NCBI GenBank assembly: GCA_028281885.1
Contig: JANQJA010000009.1
Coordinates: forward strand, 434,001 to 498,000
Length of the DNA stretch: 64,000 nucleotides
Direction: 5' to 3'
Source: Pseudomonadales bacterium
Lineage (GTDB): Bacteria; Pseudomonadota; Gammaproteobacteria; Pseudomonadales; Azotimanducaceae
A program made the position numbers and the translations under genes. Below are positions 7,576-16,900 of the stretch, one piece after another; position 1 is the stretch's first letter, and each line of letters opens with the position of its first letter. The notes beneath the pieces were generated by a model, which was given only the letters and a program-made list of their open reading frames with translations, did not search any database and had not been told where the DNA came from.

Positions 7576-7604
7576 AATATACGCGAATCCAGCTTGGTTG
7601 TTAA
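7576..7604 (-). promoter_or_regulatory. Promoter of tRNA-Ser
   Basis: Reading leftwards: TTAACA (7604-7599), a 17-nt spacer, and TATATT (7581-7576), followed by a GC-rich discriminator. This is the arrangement expected for a growth-rate-controlled stable RNA promoter. Confidence 0.6.
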
Positions 7605-7639
7605 GGACAGATTTTCTGTAAATCCAGTAACATAGCGGG

Positions 7640-7954
7640 ATGTCGGAGCTGATCCTGATTGCGGTGATGGGTGCTGTCGTGTTGTATTGGCAGGCCACCA
7701 TGCGTGCCAAAGAGATTGCGACCGCGGCGGCCAAACGCGAGTGCAAACTGTGCGGTGTGCAGCTGCTGGATCAAACGGTTGAACAGGTCCGCGTCTCGAT
7801 GAGTCGCGATGTCAGCGGCCAGTGGCGGCTCTGGCGTCGTTACCGATTTGAATACACGGACGATGGTGATACCCGTCGCGATGGAGAGCTGACCCTGCTC
7901 GGGCACCGACTGCTCAGGATTGCCCTTGAGACCTTCAATCCCGTCATTCACTAG
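7640..7954 (+). CDS. DUF3301-type membrane-anchored protein
   Basis: 104 residues. An N-terminal hydrophobic anchor (MSELILIAVMGAVVLYW) is followed by a soluble part with CKLCGVQLLDQTVEQV, LWRRYRFEYTDDGDTRRDGE and LTLLGHRLL, matching what I know of the gammaproteobacterial DUF3301 family. C-x-x-C at about residues 35-38 could bind metal or form a disulfide. The 3' end overlaps the start of the M28 peptidase gene by 35 bp. Function is unknown. Confidence 0.7.
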   Translation: MSELILIAVMGAVVLYWQATMRAKEIATAAAKRECKLCGVQLLDQTVEQVRVSMSRDVSGQWRLWRRYRFEYTDDGDTRRDGELTLLGHRLLRIALETFNPVIH

Positions 7955-8804
7955 ACTCATTGGGGCCCTGTCATGGCTGGTACTGTTGGCCGGCTGTCAG
8001 GGCCTTCAACATTATTCAATTTGCCCGAACGCGACTCTTGAGGTCTCACCTTTAAACCTCACCGATGATGATTTCGTGCGCCTCGCCGCAGCGCCATCAC
8101 GGAATGCCGAACGAGAGGAGGCCGCACGCAAAATTCTGCGTTCGGCGTGTAGCGACGTTCGACCCTGGCACATCCGGGGTTCCCGCCACCAGTCCCATAG
8201 TTGCCTGTTACCGGGTACCGACAGGGAAAGGGGACGAATCATCGTCGGCGCGCACTACGACAAGGCCCGGGCTGGCGACGGTATCGTCGACAACTGGACC
8301 GGCGTCGTCTTTCTCGAAAAGCTGCTGGCTCACTTTGCAAAACATCCGCCACAACACACCATGGAATTCATCCTGTTCGGCGAGGAAGAACCCGGCATGC
8401 TGGGGTCGAAAACTTTCGTCAGAGCCTACCCTGAACTGGATCAGGTGCGCGCCATGGTCAACCTGGATACCTTCGGCATCGGCACAACCGCAGTCGATAA
8501 ACGATCAGATCGACAACTGATGTGCGTTGCGTCAACGGTCGCCCAGGCACTTGATATCGAACTTGAATCCCGCCTGCTGCACGTATCGATCGGAGACTGG
8601 GTGCCGTTTCGTTCTCGTGGTGTTCCCGTACTCAACCTGAATTCGCTGGATCAGCGTGGCCTGGAACTGATCCACACCCGACGCGACAGGTACCAGGCAA
8701 TCAATTCTGAACAACTCCGGGAGAGCTGGCGGATTGTCGCCAATATCGTGATCAACCTGGATCAGGTCTTGAAAAAAGAAATAGAAGAGACGGAAGCGAA
8801 ATAA
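7920..8804 (+). CDS. M28-family zinc aminopeptidase-like lipoprotein
   Basis: 294 residues, TTG start at 7920. A lipoprotein signal ends in LLAGC with the lipobox cysteine at residue 26, so the enzyme is probably anchored in the outer or inner membrane facing the periplasm. The zinc-peptidase pattern is IIVGAHYDKA (His112), D-N-W-T-G-V (Asp124) and EFILFGEEEPGMLGS (Glu155/156), then VNLDTFG. Family members cleave N-terminal amino acids or cyclise glutamine. The middle metal motif is DNWTGV in place of the common DNASG, so the specificity is not predictable. Confidence 0.8.
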   Translation: MPLRPSIPSFTRLIGALSWLVLLAGCQGLQHYSICPNATLEVSPLNLTDDDFVRLAAAPSRNAEREEAARKILRSACSDVRPWHIRGSRHQSHSCLLPGTDRERGRIIVGAHYDKARAGDGIVDNWTGVVFLEKLLAHFAKHPPQHTMEFILFGEEEPGMLGSKTFVRAYPELDQVRAMVNLDTFGIGTTAVDKRSDRQLMCVASTVAQALDIELESRLLHVSIGDWVPFRSRGVPVLNLNSLDQRGLELIHTRRDRYQAINSEQLRESWRIVANIVINLDQVLKKEIEETEAK

Positions 8805-8818
8805 CGAGAGGGCACCCG

Positions 8819-9166
8819 TCAGGCGGCAAAGATATCGTCGAAGGATTCGCCCCAGGCGTCGAAGTCAGTTTCGTCCTCATGGTGCAGCATGATACCCATG
8901 GCCTGCAGTTCACGATTGGGTCGACGCCAGCGAACCTCGCCTCGAAGCAGATACATCGCAAACGGGTCACCAATGCCAATGGTGATATTCAGCAGGGAAC
9001 CCACCGGCACCGCCTCGTCGGTCTTGAGCTGAAGACCGTGGAGAGAAAAATCCACCGCTTCACACTCCAGCGACACACCCACCAGATCGGGGTCTTCATT
9101 GCAGGCGTGGACGTGCACAAAGAAGCGGACGTTACGTGGGACTCGGGACTCGCTGCGCTTGTCCAT
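8819..9166 (-). CDS. Single-domain PilZ protein (c-di-GMP receptor)
   Basis: 115 residues. RSESRVPRNVRF contains the R-x-x-x-R element and DFSLHGLQL the D/N-x-S-x-x-G element that together bind cyclic di-GMP. It is a stand-alone PilZ domain and could be a diffusible adaptor. A second PilZ gene lies at 35149-35496. It is separated by 71 bp from the MerR-TPR gene and may be read independently. Confidence 0.82.
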   Translation of the reverse strand: MDKRSESRVPRNVRFFVHVHACNEDPDLVGVSLECEAVDFSLHGLQLKTDEAVPVGSLLNITIGIGDPFAMYLLRGEVRWRRPNRELQAMGIMLHHEDETDFDAWGESFDDIFAA

Positions 9167-9237
9167 GGATCACCCCTGATGATTACCCCTGAAAAGGTGG
9201 AAATTCGATGTTATTGACTGGCCGTAGCCACTTCAAG

Positions 9238-10056
9238 TCAATTTGGATCGATCAGATTACGGTAGGTTTTCAGGTGTTTCAGTGCCTCTGCGTGATCGCC
9301 AACAAGCTCGTACAGGCGAGACAGATTATAGTGAGCGTCAGCAAAGGAGGCTGCGCCCTTGTACGCTTCGATGGCATCGTTGATTCGACCCAGGTCCTCC
9401 AGCAACGTGCCCAGGTTAAAGGCAGCAAGGACATTGTCTGGTTCCGCCTGCAGTGCTGACTTGTAGTGCTTTTCTGCGCCGCGATAATCACCGGACTCCT
9501 GCATCAGTCGACCAAGATTCACGTGGGCATCCGAGTGCGCCGGGTCCAGTTCCAACGCTCGCTCGTAGGCCGCCGGTGCGTCATCCGGGCTCACCGCTTC
9601 CAGGTCCACACCAAGATCGAACCAGTCATCGCTGGACAATTGTTCGTCATTGGCCTGGGCATTTTCAGCTGCCTGACGGGCGAGGGGCGCGACGTCGCCG
9701 GCAAGATCGGCCACGGAAAAATTGAAATGAATCTGGCCGGATTCGGGGTTATAGACCTTGTCCTGATCGCGAATCACCACCTGACCCCCGTCACCGGCAA
9801 TGCGCAGGGCAGTGAGAGGTCTGTTCTGCGGCAGTCGTTGTTGCAGGGAGATCAGGGTTCGATTGATTCGACCACGCTGGACACCTGCTGTTAGCAGTTC
9901 CTTGGCGGTGCGCAGCACGATGATGTCCTGAAAGCTGAACCGGTAACGACCGCGAGGGCTCTTGTCGGGGTCGAGCACGCCACGAGCTACATCCCGAATG
10001 ACCTCTGGTGGCAGATCGAGCAGTTCTGCGACCTCTTGGGTCGAATATCCCTTCAT
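9238..10056 (-). CDS. MerR-type DNA-binding protein with C-terminal TPR repeats
   Basis: 272 residues. Residues 1-70 form a MerR-like winged helix (YSTQEVAELLDLPPEVIRDV, RYRFSFQDIIVLRTAKELL). Residues about 140-268 hold three or four tetratricopeptide repeats (AAYERALELDPAHSDAHVNL and similar). It lies 32 bp downstream of ku on the same strand, so it is probably cotranscribed and may regulate or bridge end joining. That link is inferred from position only. Confidence 0.75.
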   Translation of the reverse strand: MKGYSTQEVAELLDLPPEVIRDVARGVLDPDKSPRGRYRFSFQDIIVLRTAKELLTAGVQRGRINRTLISLQQRLPQNRPLTALRIAGDGGQVVIRDQDKVYNPESGQIHFNFSVADLAGDVAPLARQAAENAQANDEQLSSDDWFDLGVDLEAVSPDDAPAAYERALELDPAHSDAHVNLGRLMQESGDYRGAEKHYKSALQAEPDNVLAAFNLGTLLEDLGRINDAIEAYKGAASFADAHYNLSRLYELVGDHAEALKHLKTYRNLIDPN

Positions 10057-10088
10057 GCGTCGTTACAACACGGATCGACCGATCAGCG

Positions 10089-10937
10089 TTAGGACTTTTT
10101 CCGCCGGGCCGTCGTCTTCTTCTTTGGTTGCTTCTTCGGTGCGCGCTTAGCCTGTTTGCGTACCGAGCCCTTTGCGTCAAGACTGGCCTTGAGGGCTTCC
10201 ATGATGTCGATGATCTTGCCCTCGGCCCGCTCCTGCGGTGCCATGACAATTTCTTCGCCCTGGACCTTCTTGTCGATCATGTCGAGCATATGATCGCGCA
10301 CTTCGTCGCGATACTTGTCCGGCTCGAACGACTCTGACGATACTTGGTCTACCAGTTGAATCGCAAGGTCCAGCTCTGCCTTTTTGACGTCTGCGTCCGG
10401 AATCTCGACATCGTCAAAGCTGCGTAGTTCCTCGGCATGGCGAAGCTGGATCATGATGATCCCTTCATCCAGCGGGTGGATCAGCACCAGGTAGGATTTG
10501 CCGCGCGCGGCGTAGGTAGCGAGCGCAGAGCGGCCGGTCTGGCGCATGGCTTCAGCGAGCAGGTGATAGGAGCGGGCAGCGCCCCTGTCCGGTCCCAGGA
10601 AGTTGGTTTTCTCAACATAGACCGCGTTGACGGCTTCGGCGGGCACGAACTCATGAATGGTGATCTCGTTGGTGGACTTGGCGTCCATCGCCTTCATTTC
10701 TTCTTCGGTGAACAGCACAAACTGACCCTTGGCGAATTCGTAACCCTTGACCCGGTCTTCCCGTTCGACCACTGCCCCGTCTTCGGCGGAGATGTATTGT
10801 TGTTTCAGTCGGGTGCCGTCCTTGCGCAGCATGTTGAAGCGGACGGTCTTGGTGGTGTCGACCGTCGAGTACAGCTTGACGGGGATGGAGACCATGCCAA
10901 AAGAGATGACACCGGATCCGGTGGCTCGGGCTGCCAT
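10089..10937 (-). CDS. ku: Ku protein, non-homologous end joining
   Basis: 282 residues starting MAARATGSGVISFGMVSIPVKL, the standard bacterial Ku beginning. The core continues YHLLAEAMRQTGR and LRHAEELRSFDDVEIPD. The C-terminal 30 residues are a lysine/arginine-rich tail (KRAPKKQPKKKTTARRKKS), as in Ku proteins that bind DNA outside the ring. Ku homodimers bind double-strand ends and recruit ligase LigD. No ligD is visible in the window, so the ligase must be elsewhere or absent. The MerR-TPR gene follows. Confidence 0.93.
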   Translation of the reverse strand: MAARATGSGVISFGMVSIPVKLYSTVDTTKTVRFNMLRKDGTRLKQQYISAEDGAVVEREDRVKGYEFAKGQFVLFTEEEMKAMDAKSTNEITIHEFVPAEAVNAVYVEKTNFLGPDRGAARSYHLLAEAMRQTGRSALATYAARGKSYLVLIHPLDEGIIMIQLRHAEELRSFDDVEIPDADVKKAELDLAIQLVDQVSSESFEPDKYRDEVRDHMLDMIDKKVQGEEIVMAPQERAEGKIIDIMEALKASLDAKGSVRKQAKRAPKKQPKKKTTARRKKS

Positions 10938-11037
10938 GATGACCTCGCGCGGTTTAATTCTCGTCAGGGACTAGGAAGCTTAGTTCAAATTTCCATAAAA
11001 ACAAAGAGATAAACGAGTTATCTCAGGTAGATTGTTG

Positions 11038-12195
11038 TCAGCCGTTCTCCGCGGAGCGAATCAGGTCCCGGGCAATAATAGTCTGCTGGATCTGGGACGT
11101 ACCCTCATAGATGCGAAACAGGCGTACATCCCGGTACAGGCGCTCCACCGCATACTCCGACACATAGCCGGCGCCGCCATGAATCTGCACCGCCCGATCG
11201 GCGACCCGACCGACCATCTCGGTGGCAAACAGCTTGGTACAGGAGGCGAGGGCATTCACATTCTCGCCGGTATCCCGACGCCGGGCGGCGTCCTGGACCA
11301 TGCAATGCGCCGCGTAGCATTCTGCCTTGCTGTCCGCCAGCATGCCTTGAATGAGCTGGAAATCGGCGATCCGCTGACCAAACTGCTTGCGTTCCAGCGC
11401 ATAGCGGACACTGTCGTCAATGAGTCGCTCGGCGACACCCACACTCAGGGCACTGATGTGGAGCCGCCCCTTGTCCAGCACCTTCATCGCCGTATTGAAA
11501 CCCACATTCTCCCTGCCACCAATGAGGTTCTCGGCAGGCACCATGACATCATCGAACATCACATCGCACACGTAGGTCCCTTGCTGGCCCATTTTTTTGT
11601 AAGGCGTTCCGAGGGAAATCCCATCGCGGTCGGCTTCGACCATGATGGCAGACACGCCGCGGGAGCCACGCTCCTCAGGATTGGTGCGGGCAAAGACACT
11701 GAACAAGTTAGCCTTGGGTGCATTGGTGATCCAGCGCTTGGTGCCGTTAATACGATAATGATCGCCCTCAAGCACGGCGGTGGTCCTTAGCGACCCGGCG
11801 TCAGAACCCGAGTCCGGCTCAGTGAGGCAGAAGGAACCAATGGCTTCGCCGGTTGCCATCCGCGGCAGGTAACGTTGTTTTTGTTCCTCAGTCCCATCAA
11901 TCACGATGGCCTGCGAACCAATACCAACATTGGTACCGAATACCGAACGAAAGGCGGGGGAGGTATGTCCGAAGATGCGAACCACGGCAACTTCTTCTGC
12001 CATGTTCAACCCCAGACCGCCATATTCCTCCGGAATCGTCAGGCCAAAGAAGCCCAGTTCTTTCATCTCGTTGATGACATCTTCGGGAATGTCATCGTTC
12101 TCCGCGACTTCTGCTTCGAGCGGCTTCAACCGGGTTTCAACGAACCGGTCTACAGTTTCCAGCAATTGCGAGAGGGTTTCGGCATCGAGCGCCAT
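11038..12195 (-). CDS. Acyl-CoA dehydrogenase
   Basis: 385 residues with the full ACAD fold: FCLTEPDSGSDAGSLRTTA (FAD and substrate signature), ITNAPKANLFSVFARTN, QFGQRIADFQLIQGMLADS, and RIYEGTSQIQQTIIARDLI with the catalytic glutamate. It oxidises an acyl-CoA to the enoyl-CoA with electrons going to ETF. Chain preference cannot be read from sequence alone. It is divergent from the glutaryl-CoA dehydrogenase gene, with 101 bp between the starts that probably holds both promoters. Confidence 0.9.
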   Translation of the reverse strand: MALDAETLSQLLETVDRFVETRLKPLEAEVAENDDIPEDVINEMKELGFFGLTIPEEYGGLGLNMAEEVAVVRIFGHTSPAFRSVFGTNVGIGSQAIVIDGTEEQKQRYLPRMATGEAIGSFCLTEPDSGSDAGSLRTTAVLEGDHYRINGTKRWITNAPKANLFSVFARTNPEERGSRGVSAIMVEADRDGISLGTPYKKMGQQGTYVCDVMFDDVMVPAENLIGGRENVGFNTAMKVLDKGRLHISALSVGVAERLIDDSVRYALERKQFGQRIADFQLIQGMLADSKAECYAAHCMVQDAARRRDTGENVNALASCTKLFATEMVGRVADRAVQIHGGAGYVSEYAVERLYRDVRLFRIYEGTSQIQQTIIARDLIRSAENG

Positions 12196-12296
12196 GGTGA
12201 TTCTCCGGTGACAGCCTGACAGTCGTTGTGGTGAGCCACTATACTGAATGAAACGCGCGGGCGCGTCTGCGCGGAGTGTAACAAAGAGGCCATCTT

Positions 12297-13472
12297 ATGG
12301 CGGGATTCAACTGGAGCGACCCTTTCTTTCTCGATGACCAGCTCACCGGGGAAGAGTGCATGATTCGTGATACCGCACGGGACTATGCTCAGGACAAGCT
12401 GATGTCTCGGGTCAGGCAAGCCTTTCGCGATGAGCATTTCCATCGCGAGATCATGAACGAGATGGGCGAACTCGGGCTGCTGGGGTCCACGTTGCCCACT
12501 CAATATGGCGGCTCGGCCGTCAACCATGTCTGCTATGGCCTGGTCGCCCGTGAAGTCGAACGGGTGGACAGCGGCTACCGGTCCGCTCTCAGTGTCCAGT
12601 CCTCGCTGGTGATGCATCCGATCTACACCTACGGCACTGAAGCGCAGCGGGAGAAGTACTTGCCCAGGCTCGCCACCGGTGAATGGGTAGGCTGTTTCGG
12701 GTTGACGGAGCCCGACCACGGTTCAGATCCCGGCAGCATGATTACCCGCGCGGAAAAGACCTCGGATGGCTATCGGCTGAACGGTGCCAAGATGTGGATC
12801 TCCAATTCACCCATCGCCGATCTTGCGGTGGTATGGGCAAAACTCGATGGCATCATTCGCGGCTTTATTGTCGAGCGCGGCACGAAAGGATTTGAAACAC
12901 CAACAATAGAAGGGAAGGTGAGTCTGCGCGCGTCGGTCACCGGCGAGATCGTTCTCGATAACGTCGATATCCCGGAAGAAAACCTGTTACCCAACGTGAA
13001 AGGTCTGGCAGGACCCTTCGGCTGTCTCAACAAGGCGCGGTACGGGATCGTCTGGGGTGCAATGGGGGCCGCCGAGTTTTGCTGGCATGCGGCACGTGCC
13101 TACACCCTCGAACGTACCCAGTTCGGTCGTCCGCTGGCTGCCAACCAGCTGGTACAAAAAAAACTGGCGGACATGCAGACCGAGATCGCGCTGGGCCTGC
13201 AGGGAGCACTCCGCCTTGGCCGTCTGATGGACGATGATAACTGCCCGGTTGAGGCGATCTCACTGATGAAGCGGAACAACTGCGGTAAAGCGCTCGATAT
13301 TGCGAGACTGGCGAGAGACATGCACGGCGGCAACGGCATCTCAGACGAATACCACGTCATTCGTCACCTGGTGAACCTGGAAACGGTCAATACCTACGAA
13401 GGAACCCATGATATTCACGCCCTGATTCTTGGCCGGGCCCAGACAGGGCTGCAGGCATTTACCGGCGCGTAG
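12297..13472 (+). CDS. gcdH: Glutaryl-CoA dehydrogenase
   Basis: 391 residues. [19 protein letters not shown] is the ACAD signature in its GcdH form, and [20 protein letters not shown] contains the catalytic glutamate with the GcdH-specific tail. [17 protein letters not shown] at the N-terminus is also typical. The enzyme oxidatively decarboxylates glutaryl-CoA to crotonyl-CoA in lysine and tryptophan breakdown. It starts 101 bp from the divergent acyl-CoA dehydrogenase. Confidence 0.9.
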   Translation: MAGFNWSDPFFLDDQLTGEECMIRDTARDYAQDKLMSRVRQAFRDEHFHREIMNEMGELGLLGSTLPTQYGGSAVNHVCYGLVAREVERVDSGYRSALSVQSSLVMHPIYTYGTEAQREKYLPRLATGEWVGCFGLTEPDHGSDPGSMITRAEKTSDGYRLNGAKMWISNSPIADLAVVWAKLDGIIRGFIVERGTKGFETPTIEGKVSLRASVTGEIVLDNVDIPEENLLPNVKGLAGPFGCLNKARYGIVWGAMGAAEFCWHAARAYTLERTQFGRPLAANQLVQKKLADMQTEIALGLQGALRLGRLMDDDNCPVEAISLMKRNNCGKALDIARLARDMHGGNGISDEYHVIRHLVNLETVNTYEGTHDIHALILGRAQTGLQAFTGA

Positions 13473-13766
13473 GACATCACCTACGCCGTGCAGGTCATTT
13501 GCCATAGCCATTAGTTCGATGTCATTAACGCCTTGTACCAGACGTAACGAGAGCTCCAGGAGCTGAACAAAAATCGGGCAGCAGAACTGCACAACTCCCC
13601 TTAGAAATTTCGTTGGCTCAACCCCGCCACAGCAGACATTGACCCGGGCCTTTAGGTCATATCCGACCCACGATTTGAAGAAATACGGTCTTTTCATCGC
13701 TCGCCGGGATGGGTAAGTTCTATCTCGGGAACGCAGGAAGCGTTTCGAACTACAGGAGCACAGGGA
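13473..13766 (+). other. Intergenic region upstream of gacA-like gene
   Basis: I see no convincing gene here. A minus-strand open frame crosses it and also runs antisense through gcdH, but it has no recognisable protein features. The right end carries the ribosome site for the response regulator (CAGGAGCACAGGGA). A promoter is expected but I cannot place it firmly. Confidence 0.4.
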
Positions 13767-14423
13767 ATGAAAAAAACGATAAGAGTGCTGGTCGTCGATG
13801 ATCACCGTCTGGTGAGACTTGGTACTTCACGCCTGCTGAACGATGTTGAAAATTTTGAAGTCGTCGGCGAAGCCGATTCCGGTGAGCGTGCCATCGAGAT
13901 GGTCCGTGACCATATGCCGGACGTCGTGTTGATGGATGTCCACATGCCTGGTATCGGCGGCCTGGAAGCAACCCGTCGCTGCCTGCGGGTCAACCCGGAA
14001 CTGAAAGTCGTGGTTCTCACCATGTTTGAAGAAGACCCGTATCCGTCCAAGCTGCTCAGCATTGGCGCGCACGGTTATCTCACCAAACGCACCGACCCGA
14101 CAGAACTTGTCCGGGCGATCCACCGCGTCATGGCAGGAGAGCGTTACATCAGTTCGGACATTGCCCAACACCTGGCACTCAAACCGTATACAGACGACCA
14201 CTCGCCGTTCGAGATACTGTCCAGCCGGGAAATGCAGATCGCGCTGATGGTCGTCAACGGCCGCAAGGTGCCCGAAATATCCCTGAGCCTCTCACTCAGC
14301 CCCAAGACCGTGAACAGCTATCGTTATCGGATCTTTGACAAGCTGAACGTCAACAACGATGTCAGCCTGACCCGGCTTGCCATCAAGCATCGGATTCTCG
14401 ACGCGGAAACCATGGCCGGCTGA
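13767..14423 (+). CDS. uvrY: GacA/UvrY-family response regulator
   Basis: 218 residues. The receiver domain (1-120) starts RVLVVDDHRLVRLG and has the phosphoacceptor Asp in VVLMDVHMPGIGG. A LuxR-type helix-turn-helix follows (LSSREMQIALMVVNGRKVPE, LSLSPKTVNSYRYRIFDKL). In gammaproteobacteria this regulator, paired with a BarA/GacS kinase, turns on small RNAs that titrate CsrA/RsmA. The conserved gacA-uvrC-pgsA order supports the assignment, here with a UDG gene inserted between gacA and uvrC. Confidence 0.9.
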   Translation: MKKTIRVLVVDDHRLVRLGTSRLLNDVENFEVVGEADSGERAIEMVRDHMPDVVLMDVHMPGIGGLEATRRCLRVNPELKVVVLTMFEEDPYPSKLLSIGAHGYLTKRTDPTELVRAIHRVMAGERYISSDIAQHLALKPYTDDHSPFEILSSREMQIALMVVNGRKVPEISLSLSLSPKTVNSYRYRIFDKLNVNNDVSLTRLAIKHRILDAETMAG

Positions 14424-14463
14424 CCTGCCTTGAATCTCGCCGCCGGGTCCGTATCGTGGCGAG

Positions 14464-15057
14464 ATGACAACGAGCCCTGGCCAACTTGCTGATTGTCGAC
14501 GATGTCCGCGCATGCGGGCACGGTTTCGACGGCTTCGTACCCATCTGCCGGATTACTGGAACGCACCGGTGCCGGCCAGTGGCCCTCGATCTGCAGCCCT
14601 GCTGATTGTCGGACTGGCGCCGGGTCTGCACGGTGCCAACCGCACCGGCATCCCGTTTACCGGCGATGCGTCGGGCGATCTGTTGTTCGCCGTGCTGCGC
14701 GATCTTGGTATCAACGAGGCGGTGGGGATCACCAACGCGGTCAAATGCCTGCCGCCCGATAACCGTCCCAATCTGAATGAGGTCAAACGCTGCCAGCGAT
14801 TCCTGACGCCGGAACTCTCAGACCGACGATGTCTGCTCGCGCTTGGCCGGATCGCCCACGATGCCATACTGCGATCATTTCAGGTCCGGCAGCGAGAACA
14901 CCCTTTTGCCCATGGCGTCGTGCACCAGGTTGGGGACAGCACCATCGTCGATTCATACCACTGCAGTCGTTACAACACCCAGACCGGACGCCTGACTGAA
15001 CCGATGTTTCGCTCCGTAGTAGAATTGGCCGCGCGCAAGGCGGGATTGCTGCCCTGA
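14464..15057 (+). CDS. Family 5 (UDGb-type) uracil-DNA glycosylase
   Basis: 197 residues. The active-site segment GLAPGLHGANRTGIPFTGD lacks the catalytic Asp/Asn used by families 1 and 4, as is usual for family 5. DCRRCPRM near the N-terminus and the cysteines in NAVKCLPP and VKRCQRF are the likely four ligands of an iron-sulfur cluster. The C-terminal motif DSYHCSRYNTQTG supplies the catalytic histidine region. The enzyme removes uracil and other deaminated bases. Its place between gacA and uvrC suggests a DNA-repair grouping. Confidence 0.85.
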   Translation: MTTSPGQLADCRRCPRMRARFRRLRTHLPDYWNAPVPASGPRSAALLIVGLAPGLHGANRTGIPFTGDASGDLLFAVLRDLGINEAVGITNAVKCLPPDNRPNLNEVKRCQRFLTPELSDRRCLLALGRIAHDAILRSFQVRQREHPFAHGVVHQVGDSTIVDSYHCSRYNTQTGRLTEPMFRSVVELAARKAGLLP

Positions 15058-15073
15058 CTGCCGACGACGATCA

Positions 15074-16897
15074 ATGAGCCGATTTGACCACAAACCTTTT
15101 CTGAAAACGCTGCCCGGCCGACCTGGTGTGTACCGTATGTACGCGGAGGATGGCGAGATTCTCTACGTCGGTAAGGCGAAAAATCTCAAGAGCCGTGTCT
15201 CCAGTTACTTTCGGCAAACTGCGCAGGAAGCCAAAACCATGGCACTGGTCGCGCGCATCGCAAACATCGAAACCACGATTACCGCCAGCGAAACTGAAGC
15301 CCTGTTGCTCGAACAATCGTTGATCAAGGAACACAAACCCCCGTATAACATCGACTTCAAGGACGACAAATCCTATCCCTATATCTATCTGTCCAGCGAA
15401 GATGAATACCCGCGACTGGCGTTTCATCGCGGCGCACAGAAGAAGTCAGGCAGATACTTTGGCCCCTTTCCCAGTGCGTACTCCGTCAGGGACAGTCTGA
15501 ACATCCTGCAGAAGGTCTTCCGGGTCAGGCAATGTGAAGACACCTTCTTCCGCAATCGCTCAAGGCCCTGTCTGCAATATCAGATCAAGCGTTGCTCTGG
15601 ACCCTGCTGCGGACTGGTATCGGCCGAGGAGTACGGTGACGATGTTGAACACGCGGTGATGTTCCTGGAGGGAAGAAGCCGCGCCGTACTGGAAGACTAC
15701 GCCAACCAGATGGACGAAGCATCGCAACGCCTCGACTTTGAGAAGGCCGCCCGGTATCGCGATCAGATCGCTCATCTGCAGCGCATCCAGGAACAACAGC
15801 ATGTACTGGGCAGCAGCGGTGACATCGATGTCATTGCGGCCGTTGCCAACGCGGGTGGCGTTTGTGTGCTGGTCATGATGATTCGCGGTGGCCGGTTGCT
15901 GGGCAACAAAACCTACTTCCCGCGAGTCCGTATCGAAGAGTCCGCGGGCGACATTCTCGCGGCGTTTATTCCCCGCTTTTACCTGACCGATTCCGGCGGC
16001 CGCGAGATACCGAAAGAGATCATCGTTAACGACCGCATTCAGGACAAGGCGGTCATCGCTGCAGCACTCAGTGACCACAGCGGACGCAAAGTCAGCATCA
16101 GTGACAATGTTCGTGGTCAGCGAAGTCGCTGGGTCAGTCTCGCCACCACCAACGCGGAACAGAACCTGGGCAGCCACCTGTCCAGCCGGAACAATCAATT
16201 CCAGCGGTTCGAAGCGCTGCAGGAAGCACTCGGATTACCTGACACGCCGGAGCGACTGGAGTGTTTTGACATTTCTCATAGCGCCGGTGAAGCGACGGTC
16301 GCATCCTGTGTCGTATTCGACCAGAACGGGCCGCTCAAGTCGGACTATCGGCGCTTCAACATCGACGGCATCACGCCGGGCGATGATTATGCGGCGATGA
16401 CCCAGGCATTAACCCGGCGCTACACGCGACTAAAAAAAGGCGAGGGCAGGCTGCCTGACGTACTGTTTATCGACGGTGGCAAGGGCCAGCTCAACCAGGC
16501 AGAGCAGGTGATGGAAGAACTTCAGATTACTGGCGTGATGCTGGTGGGCGTTGCCAAGGGGCCTGGTCGCAAGGCCGGACTGGAATCTCTTATCCTGCAG
16601 GAGGGCAGTGAGCTCAAGCTGCCCCCCGACAGTCCGGCGCTGCACCTGATCCAGCACATCCGAGACGAAAGTCACCGGTTCGCCATCACGGCACATCGTA
16701 ATCGTCGGGGCAAGAAACGAACGGAATCGGCGCTGGACGGCATCGATGGCGTTGGACCAAAACGGAGGCGGGCATTACTGCGACATTTCGGCGGATCCAA
16801 ACATGTGGAAGCCGCCAGTGCCGAAGATCTGGCGAAAGTCGAGGGCATAAGCCGTAAACTGGCGGAACACATCTATGCGACATTACATCATGGTTAG
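15074..16897 (+). CDS. uvrC: Excinuclease ABC subunit C
   Basis: 607 residues, the normal UvrC length. In order: the GIY-YIG nuclease domain (PGVYRMYAEDGEILYVGKAK), the UVR coiled region (QRLDFEKAARYRDQIAHLQR) for UvrB contact, the RNase H-like nuclease domain (LECFDISHSAGEATVASCVV, FIDGGKGQLNQAEQV), and C-terminal helix-hairpin-helix motifs (IDGVGPKRRRALLRHFGGSK). It makes the two incisions flanking bulky lesions. It begins 16 bp after the UDG gene, and pgsA follows 3 bp after its stop. Confidence 0.97.
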   Translation: MSRFDHKPFLKTLPGRPGVYRMYAEDGEILYVGKAKNLKSRVSSYFRQTAQEAKTMALVARIANIETTITASETEALLLEQSLIKEHKPPYNIDFKDDKSYPYIYLSSEDEYPRLAFHRGAQKKSGRYFGPFPSAYSVRDSLNILQKVFRVRQCEDTFFRNRSRPCLQYQIKRCSGPCCGLVSAEEYGDDVEHAVMFLEGRSRAVLEDYANQMDEASQRLDFEKAARYRDQIAHLQRIQEQQHVLGSSGDIDVIAAVANAGGVCVLVMMIRGGRLLGNKTYFPRVRIEESAGDILAAFIPRFYLTDSGGREIPKEIIVNDRIQDKAVIAAALSDHSGRKVSISDNVRGQRSRWVSLATTNAEQNLGSHLSSRNNQFQRFEALQEALGLPDTPERLECFDISHSAGEATVASCVVFDQNGPLKSDYRRFNIDGITPGDDYAAMTQALTRRYTRLKKGEGRLPDVLFIDGGKGQLNQAEQVMEELQITGVMLVGVAKGPGRKAGLESLILQEGSELKLPPDSPALHLIQHIRDESHRFAITAHRNRRGKKRTESALDGIDGVGPKRRRALLRHFGGSKHVEAASAEDLAKVEGISRKLAEHIYATLHHG

Positions 16898-16900
16898 AAA

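Noticed and set aside
7219..7746. Minus-strand open frames across the tRNA-Ser region
   Set aside because: They run through the tRNA, its terminator and the palindrome block. The proline-rich translation is a by-product of repeat sequence.
13341..13805. Minus-strand 154-residue open frame between gcdH and the gacA-like gene
   Set aside because: It runs antisense through the end of gcdH and has no recognisable domain, ribosome site or start context.
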